Origin: Ailurus styani
Taxonomy: Eukaryota > Chordata > Mammalia > Carnivora > Ailuridae
Assembly (NCBI GenBank): GCA_002007465.1
Contig: LNAC01000767.1
Location: forward strand, 496,001 to 560,000
DNA length: 64,000 nt
Direction of reading: 5' to 3'
Shown: positions 45,316 to 56,739 of the stretch, one piece after another
How positions within the stretch are numbered: position 1 is the stretch's first letter
Layout of the letters: each line of letters opens with the position of its first letter
Position numbers and translations under genes: made by a program
Notes under the pieces: generated by a model
What the model was told of the DNA's origin: nothing
What the model saw: the letters and a program-made list of their open reading frames with translations, nothing else
Databases searched by the model: none

Positions 45316-46885
45316 GCTGTAGCCAATCTAATGAAGATAGAGAACTATCACATGACTGACCACATGACTTAAATATAGTTGATAAGTGCTAAGAAGGAAA
45401 AGGAGAGAATATGATTGGATCACTTAGAAAACACATTCAGCCCATTTTTAAAGATTCGGGAAAATTTCCTGTTGGAGACAGGAAGCTGAGGCAGAAAACA
45501 AGGATAGGAGGTATCCAGCTGAAAATGGGAGTAAAGTGTATGAAGCCAAGGGGACAGGATAGGTAGAGACTGAATAGAGTAAAGCAAGTATAAGGAACTA
45601 AGAATATTAAAGTTGAACAAATTTTGCCATGTCTGTGTATGTGTGTGTGTGTGTGTGTGTATAAAGTGCATGGTGATAAACATGCTTCTTTATTCTCATT
45701 GAGAAAATAATTTACTCTTGTCCTCAGATTCTTTCACATGAAGTTTGATAATAACTTCAATGACAAGAGACATTGCTTATAACTTGATCTTTGTGGTACT
45801 GCCTAGTATATTCTAAAGATAATTACTCAGCAGCTAGGATTAAGGAAGCATACTGTGGAAGTTGAGAGATTGTTTGAGATCTGGCCCTGTAGAAATTTTC
45901 TTTTGAATACCCCTTAAAATAATTATGCAGACATATTTCACATGTAAAGGAGACAAAAATATAAATAGAAGTAGAAAATAAAAAATATTTTACAAATATA
46001 TTAAACATTACATTTTGTCTACTGATAAAAAAGAACATACATTGAGAGCTATATAGATACATTTATTCTTTTCAAACAGTTGCAGTCAGAAAACTCACAC
46101 AATCTATTGTCAGAGTAGTTGCCTTATCACTACTTGTTTTTATAACATTTTAGTTTCTGCAAAGGAAAAAAAAATCCCAGAAGTATCCATCCCATAGAAA
46201 ACCAGATTATTTTACCACTGCATTTGAGTGGAAATTATAAGTGTATTGACCCATAACAATGTCCAGTGATTCTAAAGTCCACAGTAAATTTCTTTTAAAC
46301 TCAATCTTCCAAACTAGATGCTTATAATGGGTGCCTTTGGGAGACTTTTAAGGTATGCAGCACCATGATGAAGCAAATGCTATGTAAAGCACATTATCTC
46401 CAAATGAATTAGTAGTAGTAGTTACAGTATTCATAAAGGAACCCTCAAATGAGCTTTCGGTCTTATAAATAGAACTTTTTCTCTTGCATAAAGTATTTTA
46501 AAAAATCGAAGTCAGTGACATTAGAGTTCAACAATACCACCAGTAGCACTAGGCCCATACTCTGTAGGGTAATTCCTTCTAAAACACAGCAAAGGTTTAC
46601 TTACATCCCAGAAATCCATAATTACTGACAACACTTCACTGCACAGAAGAGTGTAATATGTCATGATTCAAATAACTCCAAATAGCCAAATCCAATTGTT
46701 CCATTGAACCTTCACCTATTTGTATTTTCCCTTATATTTAATGCCAATGAGCACTTCCTTCTGTAAGGTTCTACTCCTTTGACTCCAGGATAGCTCTCAT
46801 TCCATAGTCTCAGTTTCTCTGAGAGCATTTCAAACTTCTCCATTTATTTTTTCCTTATGTCTCTTTGCATACCTATATGAAAACC
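45316..46885. other. Unique AT-rich sequence
   Basis: About 1.6 kb. Only a (TG)n tract at 45,633-45,661 is recognisable. No gene is supported. Confidence 0.5.
45633..45661 (+). repeat. (TG)n microsatellite
   Basis: 'tgtgtatgtgtgtgtgtgtg' continuing to 'tgtata': about 29 bp, interrupted once. Confidence 0.92.
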
Positions 46886-46889
46886 ATCC

Positions 46890-47930
46890 TTTAATCTAGA
46901 TTTTTCAAGCTTTTAATATATAATTGCATACTGTATTTATTTTTATTTTAAAGTTTCTTCCATATCTATAGTTAGGTTTACTTTCTTATTCCTAATATTT
47001 ATTTGTGTTTTTCCTCTCTCTGCATTGCCAATTACTGGCCTATTTTATGAGACTTCAAAAAACCATAGTATGTTTTTGTTAAGCAAATTTATACTTTTGT
47101 TGTTACTTTATTTGTTGCTGCTGCTGTATTCTAGAATACTGATTTTGATATCTATTCTAATTAAGGCCTCCCTTACTTATTTCTGGAATATTTTGCTGTT
47201 CCTTTTATTTTATTACTTTAGCTTACTTACTTTAACTCATTAATTTTAAATTAGTATTAAATTCCTTTTTTTAAATTTATTTATTTGACAGAGAGAGAGA
47301 GAGATTACAAGTAGGTAGAGAGGCAGGTAGAGAGAAAGGAGGGAGCAGGCTCCCCACTGAGCAGGGAGCCCAATGCGGGCCTCGATCCCAGGACCCTGAG
47401 ATCACAACCTGAGCCGAAGGCAGAGGCTTTAACTCACTGAGCCACCCAGATGCCCCAAATTATTATTAGATTCTTCTCCATGTATTTAAGGATACACATT
47501 TTCCTTTGTACATTTCTGTCTACGTCACAGTTTTTAGTACATAGTGCTTTTTGCTATTAGTTCCTAAATAGCTTATAATTTCAGTCTTGATTTCATTTTT
47601 ATTCTAGGAATTTAACTGTTTCTATTTTATTGCTAATTTCATTTTTATTTTATTGTGGCTAGTAAATAAGTTTCAAAGAAAATCTGCCTTGAAATTTAAG
47701 TTTGACTTATCTTTTTTACACAGTCATTTTTCTCTGTTTCATGAATGTCTTAAAAGAAGTCTCATTTTCTATCTGCTGTATGCAATGTTCTAAATGTAGT
47801 AATGAGTTATCTCATTGTATCATTCCTTCTTTTAATCGAATTCATCTTTTATATTGTTAAGAGAGGTTTCTTACTGGACTATGCATTTTTTAAATATTAT
47901 ATTTCTCATATATATATAAATCTTATTTTG
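46890..47930 (-). mobile_element. Ancient L1 ORF2, antisense, split by a SINE
   Basis: Antisense L1 ORF2 with strong decay. Left of the SINE: 'tatttgtgtttttcctctct', 'ttattactttagcttactta'. Right of it: 'gatttcatttttattctagg', 'tttattttattgtggctagt', 'tgtatgcaatgttctaaatg'. Small plus-strand frames here (47,025-47,243 and 47,802-47,993) are antisense to ORF2. Confidence 0.62.
47265..47456 (-). mobile_element. SINEC, young musteloid type, inside L1
   Basis: Reverse-strand SINE: 'taaatttatttatttgacag', 'attacaagtaggtagagagg', head complement 'gagccacccagatgcccc'. The flanks 'aaattagtattaaattc' (47,248-47,264) and 'aaattattattagattc' (47,457-47,473) form a 17-bp duplication with two differences. 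Confidence 0.95.
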
Positions 47931-47967
47931 TATATATCTTATTTCATATATATATATATATACACAC
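47905..47967 (+). repeat. (TA)n-rich stretch
   Basis: Two TA runs ('catatatatataaatc' and 'catatatatatatatatac') separated by AT-rich sequence. Low complexity. Confidence 0.85.
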
Positions 47968-48667
47968 TGTTTTATTATTCCTCAAAACTTTAGTATAATA
48001 ATAAAAATCCTGTTTTATTCAATAGTTTTGGAATTGCTTTTTCTTAGCATTTTCCTTTGGAGTAACAATGAATTTTATATCAGTGCTTTCTTTAGTTATA
48101 TTTACTGAGAATAATATGATCAAATTTTGTTTTACATAGAAGCCTTTATAATTAAAATATGTATTTTACTTCAAAAAATTAATTTTGGTTTAAGCTTTCA
48201 CATGTTCTCTCTGATATCAGCTCTCCTGTTTATCATAGTCTTCTTTTCCACCTGTGGTTTTTCAAAGTTCTGTGAACATGGTTGTCATTTACTTTTGAGT
48301 ATAAAGCCCAGTTGATTAGTTTAGACAGCTGTAATGGGTTGCTCAGTGGGTGTGTAGATCTTCCAGGGGTCCTGTGCCCTGGATAGGAGGGCTCCCTCAA
48401 ACTCCTTTTAAGTGAATATGGCACAGTTCCTTTAGGTTTTGTGGATACAGAAAGAGGAGGCAGGGTGGCATATCTTTTCACAATTTTTAAAATTATGGGA
48501 TTTCTACTATAAGACTGGAACACTTTTATTTATTTATGCCTTTTCTTTCATTTTCCCTGTCTAAACTTCAGAGACCCAGAGTTTTCCTAACCTGTGACTT
48601 AATCTCCGGCCCCATCACCCATGTTAATAGGCTTCCTATGCTGATCATTGCATATCTTCAGAGCAGT

Positions 48668-48676
<9 letters not shown>

Positions 48677-48708
<32 letters not shown>

Positions 48709-48712
48709 TTGC
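48677..48712 (+). repeat. (GTTTT)n pentanucleotide repeat
   Basis: Six or so 'gtttt' units followed by a short T run. Confidence 0.9.
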
Positions 48713-48906
48713 CTGGGACCAGAACTGCTACTGCTTGACTCAGAAAAAGAACAAGGTGAGCTAGAATGGCCTGAAGTTCACAGTGTTATCTCTTAATTGC
48801 CTAGATTCCCCTGGGCTTAGGTCTTCCTCCTGCACTCTTTATGTGGGCTCTGAGCTTTGATTATTACTGAAATTGCAATTGCCTCTGCACCAGTTTTTTT
48901 TTTCAC

Positions 48907-48931
48907 GTGTGTGTGTATGTGTGTGTGTGTT
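48907..48931 (+). repeat. (TG)n microsatellite
   Basis: 'gtgtgtgtgtatgtgtgtgt' and continuing to 'gtgt': about 25 bp with one interruption. Confidence 0.9.
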
Positions 48932-49384
48932 TCTGCTATGGTTTATTTTACTTCTTTGATAATCATGAGTTTGTTTTCCAGGAATTTGTTAAAATGCCTT
49001 AGCCACCAAAACTATTCTTCTTAATTACGGGCACTGTTAAACTTTACTCTAAAAAAAATAAGAACAACAAAAAAAACCAACAACAGGTTTTTGATTTTTC
49101 AAAGAATTTAATTGGAAGGGGATGTAAATGTATATGCACAGTTGAACATCTCAATCCATCTTCCAATCAAACATTTCCTAATATAATCTTTTCTTATTAT
49201 AAATACGTTCACATTCTGTTTTATAAAAATACAGAGCATCAATAAATAAAGCAAAACTCAAGAATTATATCCAAAAGAGATAAGTATATTTAAAATTTTG
49301 CTTGTGTGTTTGTGTGAGTGTGTTTCTTTGTGTACCTATATGAGCTCATAAGCAATATATGATCTCCTAGCCTATCTACTTGTC

Positions 49385-49507
49385 AGGCTCAGCACTGAGT
49401 GTGGAGTCTGCTTGAGTTTTTCTCTTCCTCTCCCTTTGCCATTCACCCTGTGGTCTCTCTCTTTCTGTCTTGCTTGCTCTAAAATAAATGAATACATCTT
49501 TAAAATT
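49385..49507 (+). mobile_element. SINEC 3' half, 5'-truncated
   Basis: Only the body and tail of an older SINE: 'ggctcagcactgagtgtgga', 'tctgcttgagtttttctctt', 'gctctaaaataaatgaatac', 'atctttaaaa'. The tRNA-like head is missing. Confidence 0.75.
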
Positions 49508-49544
49508 TCTTTACTAATGTATAATGTGCAACAATATTTGTCAT

Positions 49545-49970
49545 AGTTTAAATTTTTCTTTTGTTATTAAGGTTAGTTTTTTTTGTTTCTTGATGTACAG
49601 AATATTTAACATTTTATGTAATCAAATTTGTCAATATTTTCTATTTCCCCTTAGGTCATATTGCTAAAGACATTTTCCATTTTCACCTATATTTCCTTCT
49701 AATATTCTTATGGCTTTAATTTTTACTTAATAATCTTTCAATCCATTAGGAATTAATTTTATTGCAAGCATGTTGTACAGACCTAATCATATTCCCCAAA
49801 TGTACATACAGACTTTCATCCTGACATATTTTACTAAGTGCCGTATTTTTCTAAATTTATCTTTTATACCACCTTTAATATATAACAAATGTTCGATGTC
49901 TTTGTTTATGTGTTTGCATCATCTCTCTCTTTTGGGGATCTCCTTACTACCCTTATCATTGCAAATATGT
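49545..49970 (-). mobile_element. Ancient L1M ORF2 fragment, antisense
   Basis: 'gttattaaggttagtttttt', 'atcaaatttgtcaatatttt', 'aatctttcaatccattagga', 'attaattttattgcaagcat' follow L1 ORF2 read backwards (the region around the C-terminal third). Decay is heavy. Confidence 0.62.
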
Positions 49971-50074
49971 ATAAAGTTATTAGAAATTGAAAACTACACA
50001 TTCATAATTAAAATATCACCTAGCCTGTAGCCCCCAAAAAACACACTTAAATTCCCATTTAATAAAATAATTTT

Positions 50075-50300
50075 TAAAAGAACATTACTAATGGAATAGG
50101 ATAGAAAGTTCAGAAACAGATTCTTTCAGCTGAAAGAATATTTAATCAATGGAAATTAATGGGTTATTTAAAAATTGTGCTGGAACATTTATGTCAAGTC
50201 TGGAAAAGCAAAAATAGGGAAAAAAGATCTCTGTTTCATGTCAGAGGTCAAAGTATTTTCAAGCCTACTAAGTATTAAAATAGAAATAATAATAGAAAAT
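50075..50300 (+). mobile_element. Ancient L1M ORF2 fragment, sense
   Basis: 'aatggaataggatagaaagt', 'tcagaaacagattctttcag', 'aaaaattgtgctggaacatt', 'aaagatctctgtttcatgtc' correspond to a sense ORF2 segment whose complement also occurs in the antisense piece at 49,545-49,970. The two together form a loose inverted pair. Confidence 0.55.
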
Positions 50301-50449
50301 ACTGATAATCTATATAGCTGATAAAGGCAGCTAGTATTTATGAAGTTTAACAAAATGAGGTGACTTTTGTATATGCATTCAGTCCTGAATATGTATATAT
50401 AAACACATATATACATAGGTACGTTCAGCAATATGGTCTCCTCTTACTG

Positions 50450-52235
50450 CTCCTTTTCAACATCATACAGAAGTCTTGACAAAATCAATAAAACAAGAAA
50501 AGGAAATGAAACTTTGTTCATAGATACGATTTTCTATGTAGAAAATGCCAAAGAATTGACAATAAAACATAATACCATTACATTAGCAACAAAAGAATGA
50601 AATACACAGGTATAAATCTAACATGATGTAGACAAGATTTACATGGGGTAAACTCTACAATTCTGGTTAAATAAATCAAGGGAGAATTAAATAAATTGAG
50701 AGAATACTCCATCTTCATAGATAGGAAGATACAATATTGTGAAAATGTCAGTTCTTCCCAACTTGATCTGTTGAGTCAATAAAACACCAAGGAAAATACC
50801 AGCAAGTTATTGTATGGACATTGAGTAACTGATTCTAAAATTTATGTGTAGAAGTAAAAGATCTGGAATAGCAACACAATACCAAAGAAGAACAAAGTTG
50901 GAGACTGATACTAGCCAACCTCAAGAGTTACTATGGAGCTATAGTAATTCAGAGTGTGAACAGACACAGAGAGTGAGTAGACAAATAGATCAATGGCACA
51001 ACTAGAGATCCCAAAAATAGATCCACACAAATATAATCTATTGATCTTTGACAAAAGAGAAAAGTAAGTCAATGGAGAAAGGATGGTCTTTTTACAGATG
51101 ATGTCGGAAATACTGAACATCCACATATTTTTAAAAAATGATTCTTGACACAGACCTTATACCCTTTCCAAAAATTAACTCAGAATTAATCACAGACCCA
51201 AATGTAAATCACAAACCTATAAAACTCCTGTAAGACAACATAAGGGAAAATCTATATGATTTTAGGTTGTCAATGAGTTTTTAAATATAACACCAAAGCA
51301 CAATTCGTGAAAGAAAGAACTGATGAGTTGTACTGTAATCTTATTTTTTTGATACTGTAATTTTAAAATTTAAAAAAATTAGGCTTTGTGAAAGACACTG
51401 ACAGGCGAATGAGAAAACAAAACAGACTGGGAGAAAATATTTGCAAAAGACATGTTTGATAACGAATTGTTACACAAAATATAGAGAAAAACCTCTTAAA
51501 ACTCAACAATAAGAAAATAAACAACTGCATTTTAAAATGGGCCAAAGACTAACAGATGCCTAACGAAAGAAGATATATGGATGGCAACTAAGCAAGGATG
51601 CTCCACAACATAGTCACCAGGGAAATGCAAATTAAAGTGTCAATGAGATACCCTATTCACCTATTATAAGGACTAAAATCCAAAACACGTACAGCACCAA
51701 ATCCTGGGGAAGAATGTGGAGAAATAGTAATTTTCATTCATTGCTAGTGGGAGTACAAAATGGTACAGCCACTTTGAAAGACCAAAGTGAAAAATGCCAA
51801 TCTGAAAAAGTTACACTGTATGTGATCCCAATTATGTGATGTCCTGGAAAAGCCAAAACTATTGAGGAAGTAAAAAGATCAGTGCTTTCCAGGTGTTGGG
51901 GAGAGGGGGAGGTAGGAACAAATAGGTGGAGCACCAAGGATTTTTAGGGTGGTGAAAATACTCTGCATGATACCAAAACTATAGATACATGTCAACACAC
52001 ATTTGCCCAAACCCATGGACATTAAGAGCAAACCATAAAGTACACTGTGGACTTCGGGTAATTATGATGAGTCAATGTAGTTCATTAATTATAGCAAATA
52101 TACTATTCAGGTGGGACATGTTGATAATGGGGGAGGCTATGCAAGTGTGGCAGAGGGTATATAAGAAATTTCTATATCTTCCCCATTTTGCTGTGAACCT
52201 AAAACTTCTAAAAAAATAAACTCTTAAGAAAAAAG
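50450..52235 (+). mobile_element. Old L1 LINE, sense (ORF2 C-terminal half and 3' UTR)
   Basis: Sense L1 with recognisable order: 'ggaaatgaaactttgttcat' (50,500), 'aaaggatggtctttttacag' (51,083), 'tgggagaaaatatttgcaaa' (51,430), 'gaagatatatggatggcaac' (51,569), 'ttcattgctagtgggagtac' (51,736), the 3' UTR 'gatgttgataatgggggagg'-type segment (52,110-52,140), and the end 'gtgaacctaaaacttctaaa' then 'aaataaactctt'. It is riddled with stops and small deletions. A 5' truncation lies near 50,450. Confidence 0.88.
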
Positions 52236-52239
52236 TGAT

Positions 52240-52730
52240 CCATTTATAGTATATAAGAATGCAGCATGAGGTCAAATATATACATACGCACTGCATTGTG
52301 TATATTTACATATTTACATTACAGAAGACATTAAAGGAACTATCCTCACAGCATTCTATGATTAAAGAAGTTTAATCACTAGTGGATTTATATCCACTAT
52401 AATGTGAGGAAACACGGAAACAAAGAGAACTTGTCCTTAAATCTTTGTTACGGCAAGTGATTAATCCTTGATCATGAAACCAGATCTTCCTAAATAATGA
52501 AAAACTGGAATAACTTTTTATGATTGTAGTAATGTGGCTCTTAGATAAGTATATGGATGAGATTGCTCAAAGCAAAATTAGTGTTTTCAGTATGATCTGA
52601 GCATTGTCCCATGAGCAATGCCAAGGGCAACAACTTTATTACGTCTGATGTAAACTGGGGGCAATCTATGCAACCATAGCTGGACTTCTTTTAGAATTTT
52701 ACACTAAGTAGTAACAAAAGCTTCAAGCAA
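52240..52730. other. Unique AT-rich sequence
   Basis: About 0.5 kb with no element recognised. Confidence 0.5.
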
Positions 52731-52733
52731 AGT

Positions 52734-53395
52734 TGAGAACTTAGAGAAGCAGAACACAAGAGCCCTGTGTCTACTGGCCTTTGCTCTCCTCCCATCACCA
52801 GCAAGACCTCACATGGTTAACTCCAAGACATGATCTTTACTGGCCACCTGCATGTATCCACTGACCATTGTCCCATATTTTCCTTAAGTTCTTCTTTTCA
52901 GCTTATCTTTTAACTCAGACAAAAGATCTGCTGTAAAAAGCATCCTGTGATGGAAACCAAAACTATTCCTTTAGGTAATAATGACTACACTGGCTAGGCG
53001 AGACCACCCAGATAAGTCTGAGCTCAACCACTGACTCACACCTGTACAGAAGGACTATGGAGTGGCTGATAGTTACATTGACATAATTACAATGCTAAAA
53101 TCTCCGCCCAAGGAAAAGCAAAAACCTCATTAACATAACATACAATGAATGCATGCACAACCTTATGACTACCTCTATATACAATGAAAAAACTCCTCTT
53201 TCTGAGTATTCACCCTAACCCTAAATAAAAGGAACACATTCACCCTTGCTTAGGGAGTCATGGCTTTCAAAGTTCCTACCCATGATTTCCTTCGTTGCTA
53301 CAAATAAAGTGTCCTTTCTGTGATAACTCCAGCTGGTGTAGTCTCTACCTGTAATTCAGCAAGGAAGGAACCCAGGTTAGTTCAGTTCTACCGCA
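52734..53395 (+). mobile_element. Probable ERV1-class solo LTR
   Basis: About 660 bp with LTR-like architecture: a possible TG start at 52,734, a TATA-like 'ctctatatac' at about 53,173, 'aataaa' at 53,303-53,308 followed by a short 'gtgtcctttctgtgataact' region, and a possible CA end at 53,394-53,395 after 'ggttagttcagttctacc'. The arrangement and wording resemble gammaretrovirus-like (ERV1) LTRs of mammals. No 4-bp target duplication or flanking internal retroviral sequence was found, so both class and edges are tentative. Confidence 0.45.
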
Positions 53396-53611
53396 GCTGT
53401 AGATCTCCATGTAGCCCCCACTTCATCAGCCCCCAAACCAGTTGTTAAAGGGCCCTGGTTCTTTGTAGGAGAATCTCACAAACTTTATGTTAATCTCTCA
53501 GAATCCTGCTTTTACTTCCAAGGTTTGTCCAGGGTTGATTGTGGGAGAGACATTCAGGAAAATGAAGATCATTTGCCAAGTTGTCTCTAATCTTTCCTTA
53601 TAATTCCTCTT

Positions 53612-53746
53612 TCTTTTCTTAAAAAAAATATTTATTTATTTGTCAGAGAGAGACAGAAAGAGAGGGCATAAGCAGGGGTAGTGGCAGGCAGAGGGAGAAG
53701 CAGGATCTCTGCTGAGCAGGGATCCCGATGCAGGCTTTCGTTCAAA
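53612..53746 (-). mobile_element. SINEC, reverse, lacking its head
   Basis: Poly-A-rich and 'atttatttatttgtcagaga', 'gcataagcaggggtagtggc', 'tctctgctgagcagggatcc', 'cgatgcaggctttcg': tail and body of an older reverse-strand SINE. The tRNA-like head complement that should follow is absent. Confidence 0.8.
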
Positions 53747-53754
53747 TCTCAAAT

Positions 53755-53880
53755 CTCCCATTTAGGAATTGAATCACATGCAGTAAACAATTAACTTCTC
53801 TGAGCTTTCCTCTTTTATAAAATGGGCATAATTATTTACATAGCAAATGGTTGTGAAACAATTAAAGGTAAACTAAGAAA
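53755..53880 (+). mobile_element. MIR (ancient SINE)
   Basis: Sense MIR: 'aattaacttctctgagcttt', 'cctcttttataaaatgggca', 'taattatttacatagcaaat', 'ggttgtgaaacaattaaagg'. Clear core-to-3' order. Confidence 0.75.
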
Positions 53881-53884
53881 GAGA

Positions 53885-55852
53885 TTTTAAAACAAAAAAT
53901 AAAAATTTTCACGTTAATCTTCTCCTCACCCTCATACATCCCACATATTGTATACTTTTATTTAGGCCGCAAAACCCTCTTAAGAACAATCCTGCTTTTA
54001 GGAGCTGAACTTCAGGACTAGAGCATCTGTTGTAGGGAAATATTATCTACAGTAAAAATTCCCAATAACTATATTAGTGTTTTTATATGGAAACAGCTTC
54101 AGAATTCTTATTAAAAGTGTCAAACAAATCAAGTATATAGAAAAAGAGGTAAGCAGAAAGGCAGTGTGTCTAAATTTGAAAAAAGGAAAATTATAAAATA
54201 TAATTGCTAGTTATTTGTGTTTTGTTTCCTCTGAGACTCATCTCTCAGTGGTGCTGATGTTTGAAAACAACACATCTCTATCAGGTTCAAGTTCTACATA
54301 CCCTTTATCAACTTGCAAAATTTATCAACAAAACAGAGCCTGCTGCAGGATTGCTGTTGTCTATAAAAATGCAAATGGCACTAAATCAAAATGGGCCGCT
54401 GAAAAACCAAAAATCAAATATCGTACAAATCACCCAGCTGCCTGGGCTTAGAAAGAGAGCATTTGAAAGCTCATATGTGGACTGATATTGCCAATTGACA
54501 TACTCTGTTGTTTTAAGCAAACCCTTTAAAAATTCATTGCCTGAGCAGATCTACCAAACCTGTTTTTCTGGCCAGATATGCTTTTCCTATTTCACTAGCT
54601 TATGAAGGTTCACAGGATGAGTTTTAAATTACTCTAGAAATGGCTATAGGGGATCCTATTTACATCATAAAAGATATACGGACTGAACCAGAGGGTTTAT
54701 GACAATCTGTAAAACTACACAAAGATTTTTCATTGTGTTGCAGGATGTATAAGGATCCATTTCTTGAACATATACAGGAAAAAAATAACCCTTTTTATTT
54801 TCATTTAAATATATATTTTTGGATCTCTGGTAGGCCATCTATTCTCTAAAGGAGAAATTCAGTTTTTTTTGATGACTACTGCTGTTTCTGTGTAATTGTA
54901 TAAAATTATCAGAACCAGTAAGTCTGTCTATATCAAAAGTGGAACTCTTCTAAGTTATCGCCATATATATCACAATTAGCCTTTCCTTTATTTCCAAATA
55001 AAAACATAAATATATGTAATAATATTTTCATTTGGTGCTTAGCAAATGAATACCACTTGCCATACTGTCAAATTGGTATCTCAAGCTACAATGGTTGACA
55101 CTTGCTGAAAATTTCTTCCCATGCTTCATTAGCTAAACTAAGAAGTCAGAAAGGAACATTCCTGTCATCAGGATCCCTACTAGATTTCAGATGTTATCTA
55201 AATATATAGCAGATTGTGATATAAAATAGGCAAGGCAGACTGCTGTATTAAGTGGAACTCTGGCTTCCAGATAATAACATGATTTTGGTTATTATTCTTT
55301 ATACTTCAGAGTCTCAAAGCACTTGACAACCAACAGCCTTAATTTGGTAGTGAAGAACATGTTATTGGAATGTTGAGTTTGGTAAAGAAATAAATGGCAG
55401 CTAAAAGGATGAAGAAACAGAAGGTATGTAAGGCAATGCACTTCTTTTGATTTGTTTTTAGTGCTTTAAATATCACACTCTGACTGAGAAGTAATGAACA
55501 GGTCTTGGGCTTTCCTTAAATGTGTTTTGTGCTTGCTTTGTTTTTAAAATATTGATTAGTTTTCCTAACGAGATCACAGCAAAGTTGTTACGACTAAATA
55601 AAAGCTTTGCCACAGGTTGCAAGTAGTGAACACTATAAACTCTAAGTAATAAAATGCTTGCAATTTATTCTTTGTTTTTAAATTGAGAATATTCTCCTTT
55701 TGGAATATATAAAGTATATATAAGCTATCCTGGGGGGAAATTAACAACCTTCATGCTCTAACTTACTTCATCCTCCTTCTAAAAGCCTTAAATTCTAACA
55801 ACAAAAACTATCGTAATCTGAAGAAATTGCCATGAATTAGAACATAATCTCA
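53885..55852. other. Unique AT-rich sequence
   Basis: About 2 kb. Two overlapping small frames at 54,215-54,485 have no recognisable domain. No repeat is identified. Confidence 0.5.
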
Positions 55853-55868
55853 AGACCATGGGAGAATT

Positions 55869-56059
55869 TTTTTTAAAGATTTTATTTATTTATTTTGACA
55901 GGGAGAAATTACAAGTAAGCAGACAGGCAGGCAGAGAGAGAGGAGGAAGCAGGCTTTCTGCCGAGCAGGGAGCCCGATGCGGGCCTGGATCCCAGGACCC
56001 TGAGATCATGACCTGAGTTGAAGGCAGAGGCTTTAACCCACTGAGCCACCCAGGCACCC
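55869..56059 (-). mobile_element. SINEC, young musteloid type
   Basis: Reverse-strand SINE: 'aaagattttatttatttatt', 'attacaagtaagcagacagg', head complement 'tgagccacccaggcaccc'. A perfect 13-bp duplication 'ccatgggagaatt' flanks it (55,856-55,868 and 56,060-56,072). Confidence 0.97.
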
Positions 56060-56074
56060 CCATGGGAGAATTAA

Positions 56075-56735
56075 TTAAAAAATGAACTCTACATTTATCC
56101 AATGCCAGTAGACAATATTATAGAGAATTATGAATATGAATGTTTAAGGATAAAGTTCTATAAGTTTCTATAAGATTCCAACCCAATTAAATAGCTAATT
56201 ATATGTTTTCCTTCTAAATTAACAGTTTACTTAGTTTGTTCCTTTTAGAAAGGTACTGGTAGGTGTAATCTTGTAATAATGAGTGACCCAAAGTCTGGCT
56301 GCTACTGAGAATATAGTCTATGTTCACACACATGTATCACATACCAGCAGAACTTGGATGGAGGCTGATGCCATTATGGCTAGGGAAGAACTTACTCGTC
56401 TTGAAGCTGAGAGTGCTAATGATCATGAAGAAGAAAGGAGCCACATGAAATGAGCGTCATATAAGGTAAGATATTGCTTGTTCCATGTTCGAAAAATCTG
56501 CAAAAACTTATGCTCCAAGTGTTGGCAGAGTAAAATAAAAAAGTGTGAATATATGCGAGGGTTATGCATAGAAAAAGAGGCCATCTACTCTTAGACATTC
56601 TCCTCTCTTCCTTTGCCAGTCAGATCCACAAGCCCTGATGGATTACAATCAAGAGAACATACTGCTCCCATGTGGCTTCTAAGAATTTAAGCATAAAGCC
56701 TTAAAAAAAAAAAAAGTCACCTGGGCTTGGGATGT
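56075..56735. other. Unique AT-rich sequence
   Basis: About 0.65 kb with no recognised element. Ends at a poly-A run (56,703-56,714). Confidence 0.5.
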
Positions 56736-56739
56736 ACCA

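Larger units (their letters stand above)
48000..49380. other. Unique or unrecognised sequence
   Basis: About 1.4 kb. It may include more old antisense L1 to about 48,280, but I cannot confirm it. A (GTTTT)n run lies at 48,677-48,712 and a (TG)n run at 48,907-48,931. The 48,300-48,850 part is less AT-rich, with no domain in its frames. Confidence 0.4.

Noticed and set aside
53205..53220. Telomere-like 'caccctaaccctaaa'
   Set aside because: Only about two units of the telomeric repeat. This is expected by chance and is not an interstitial telomere array.
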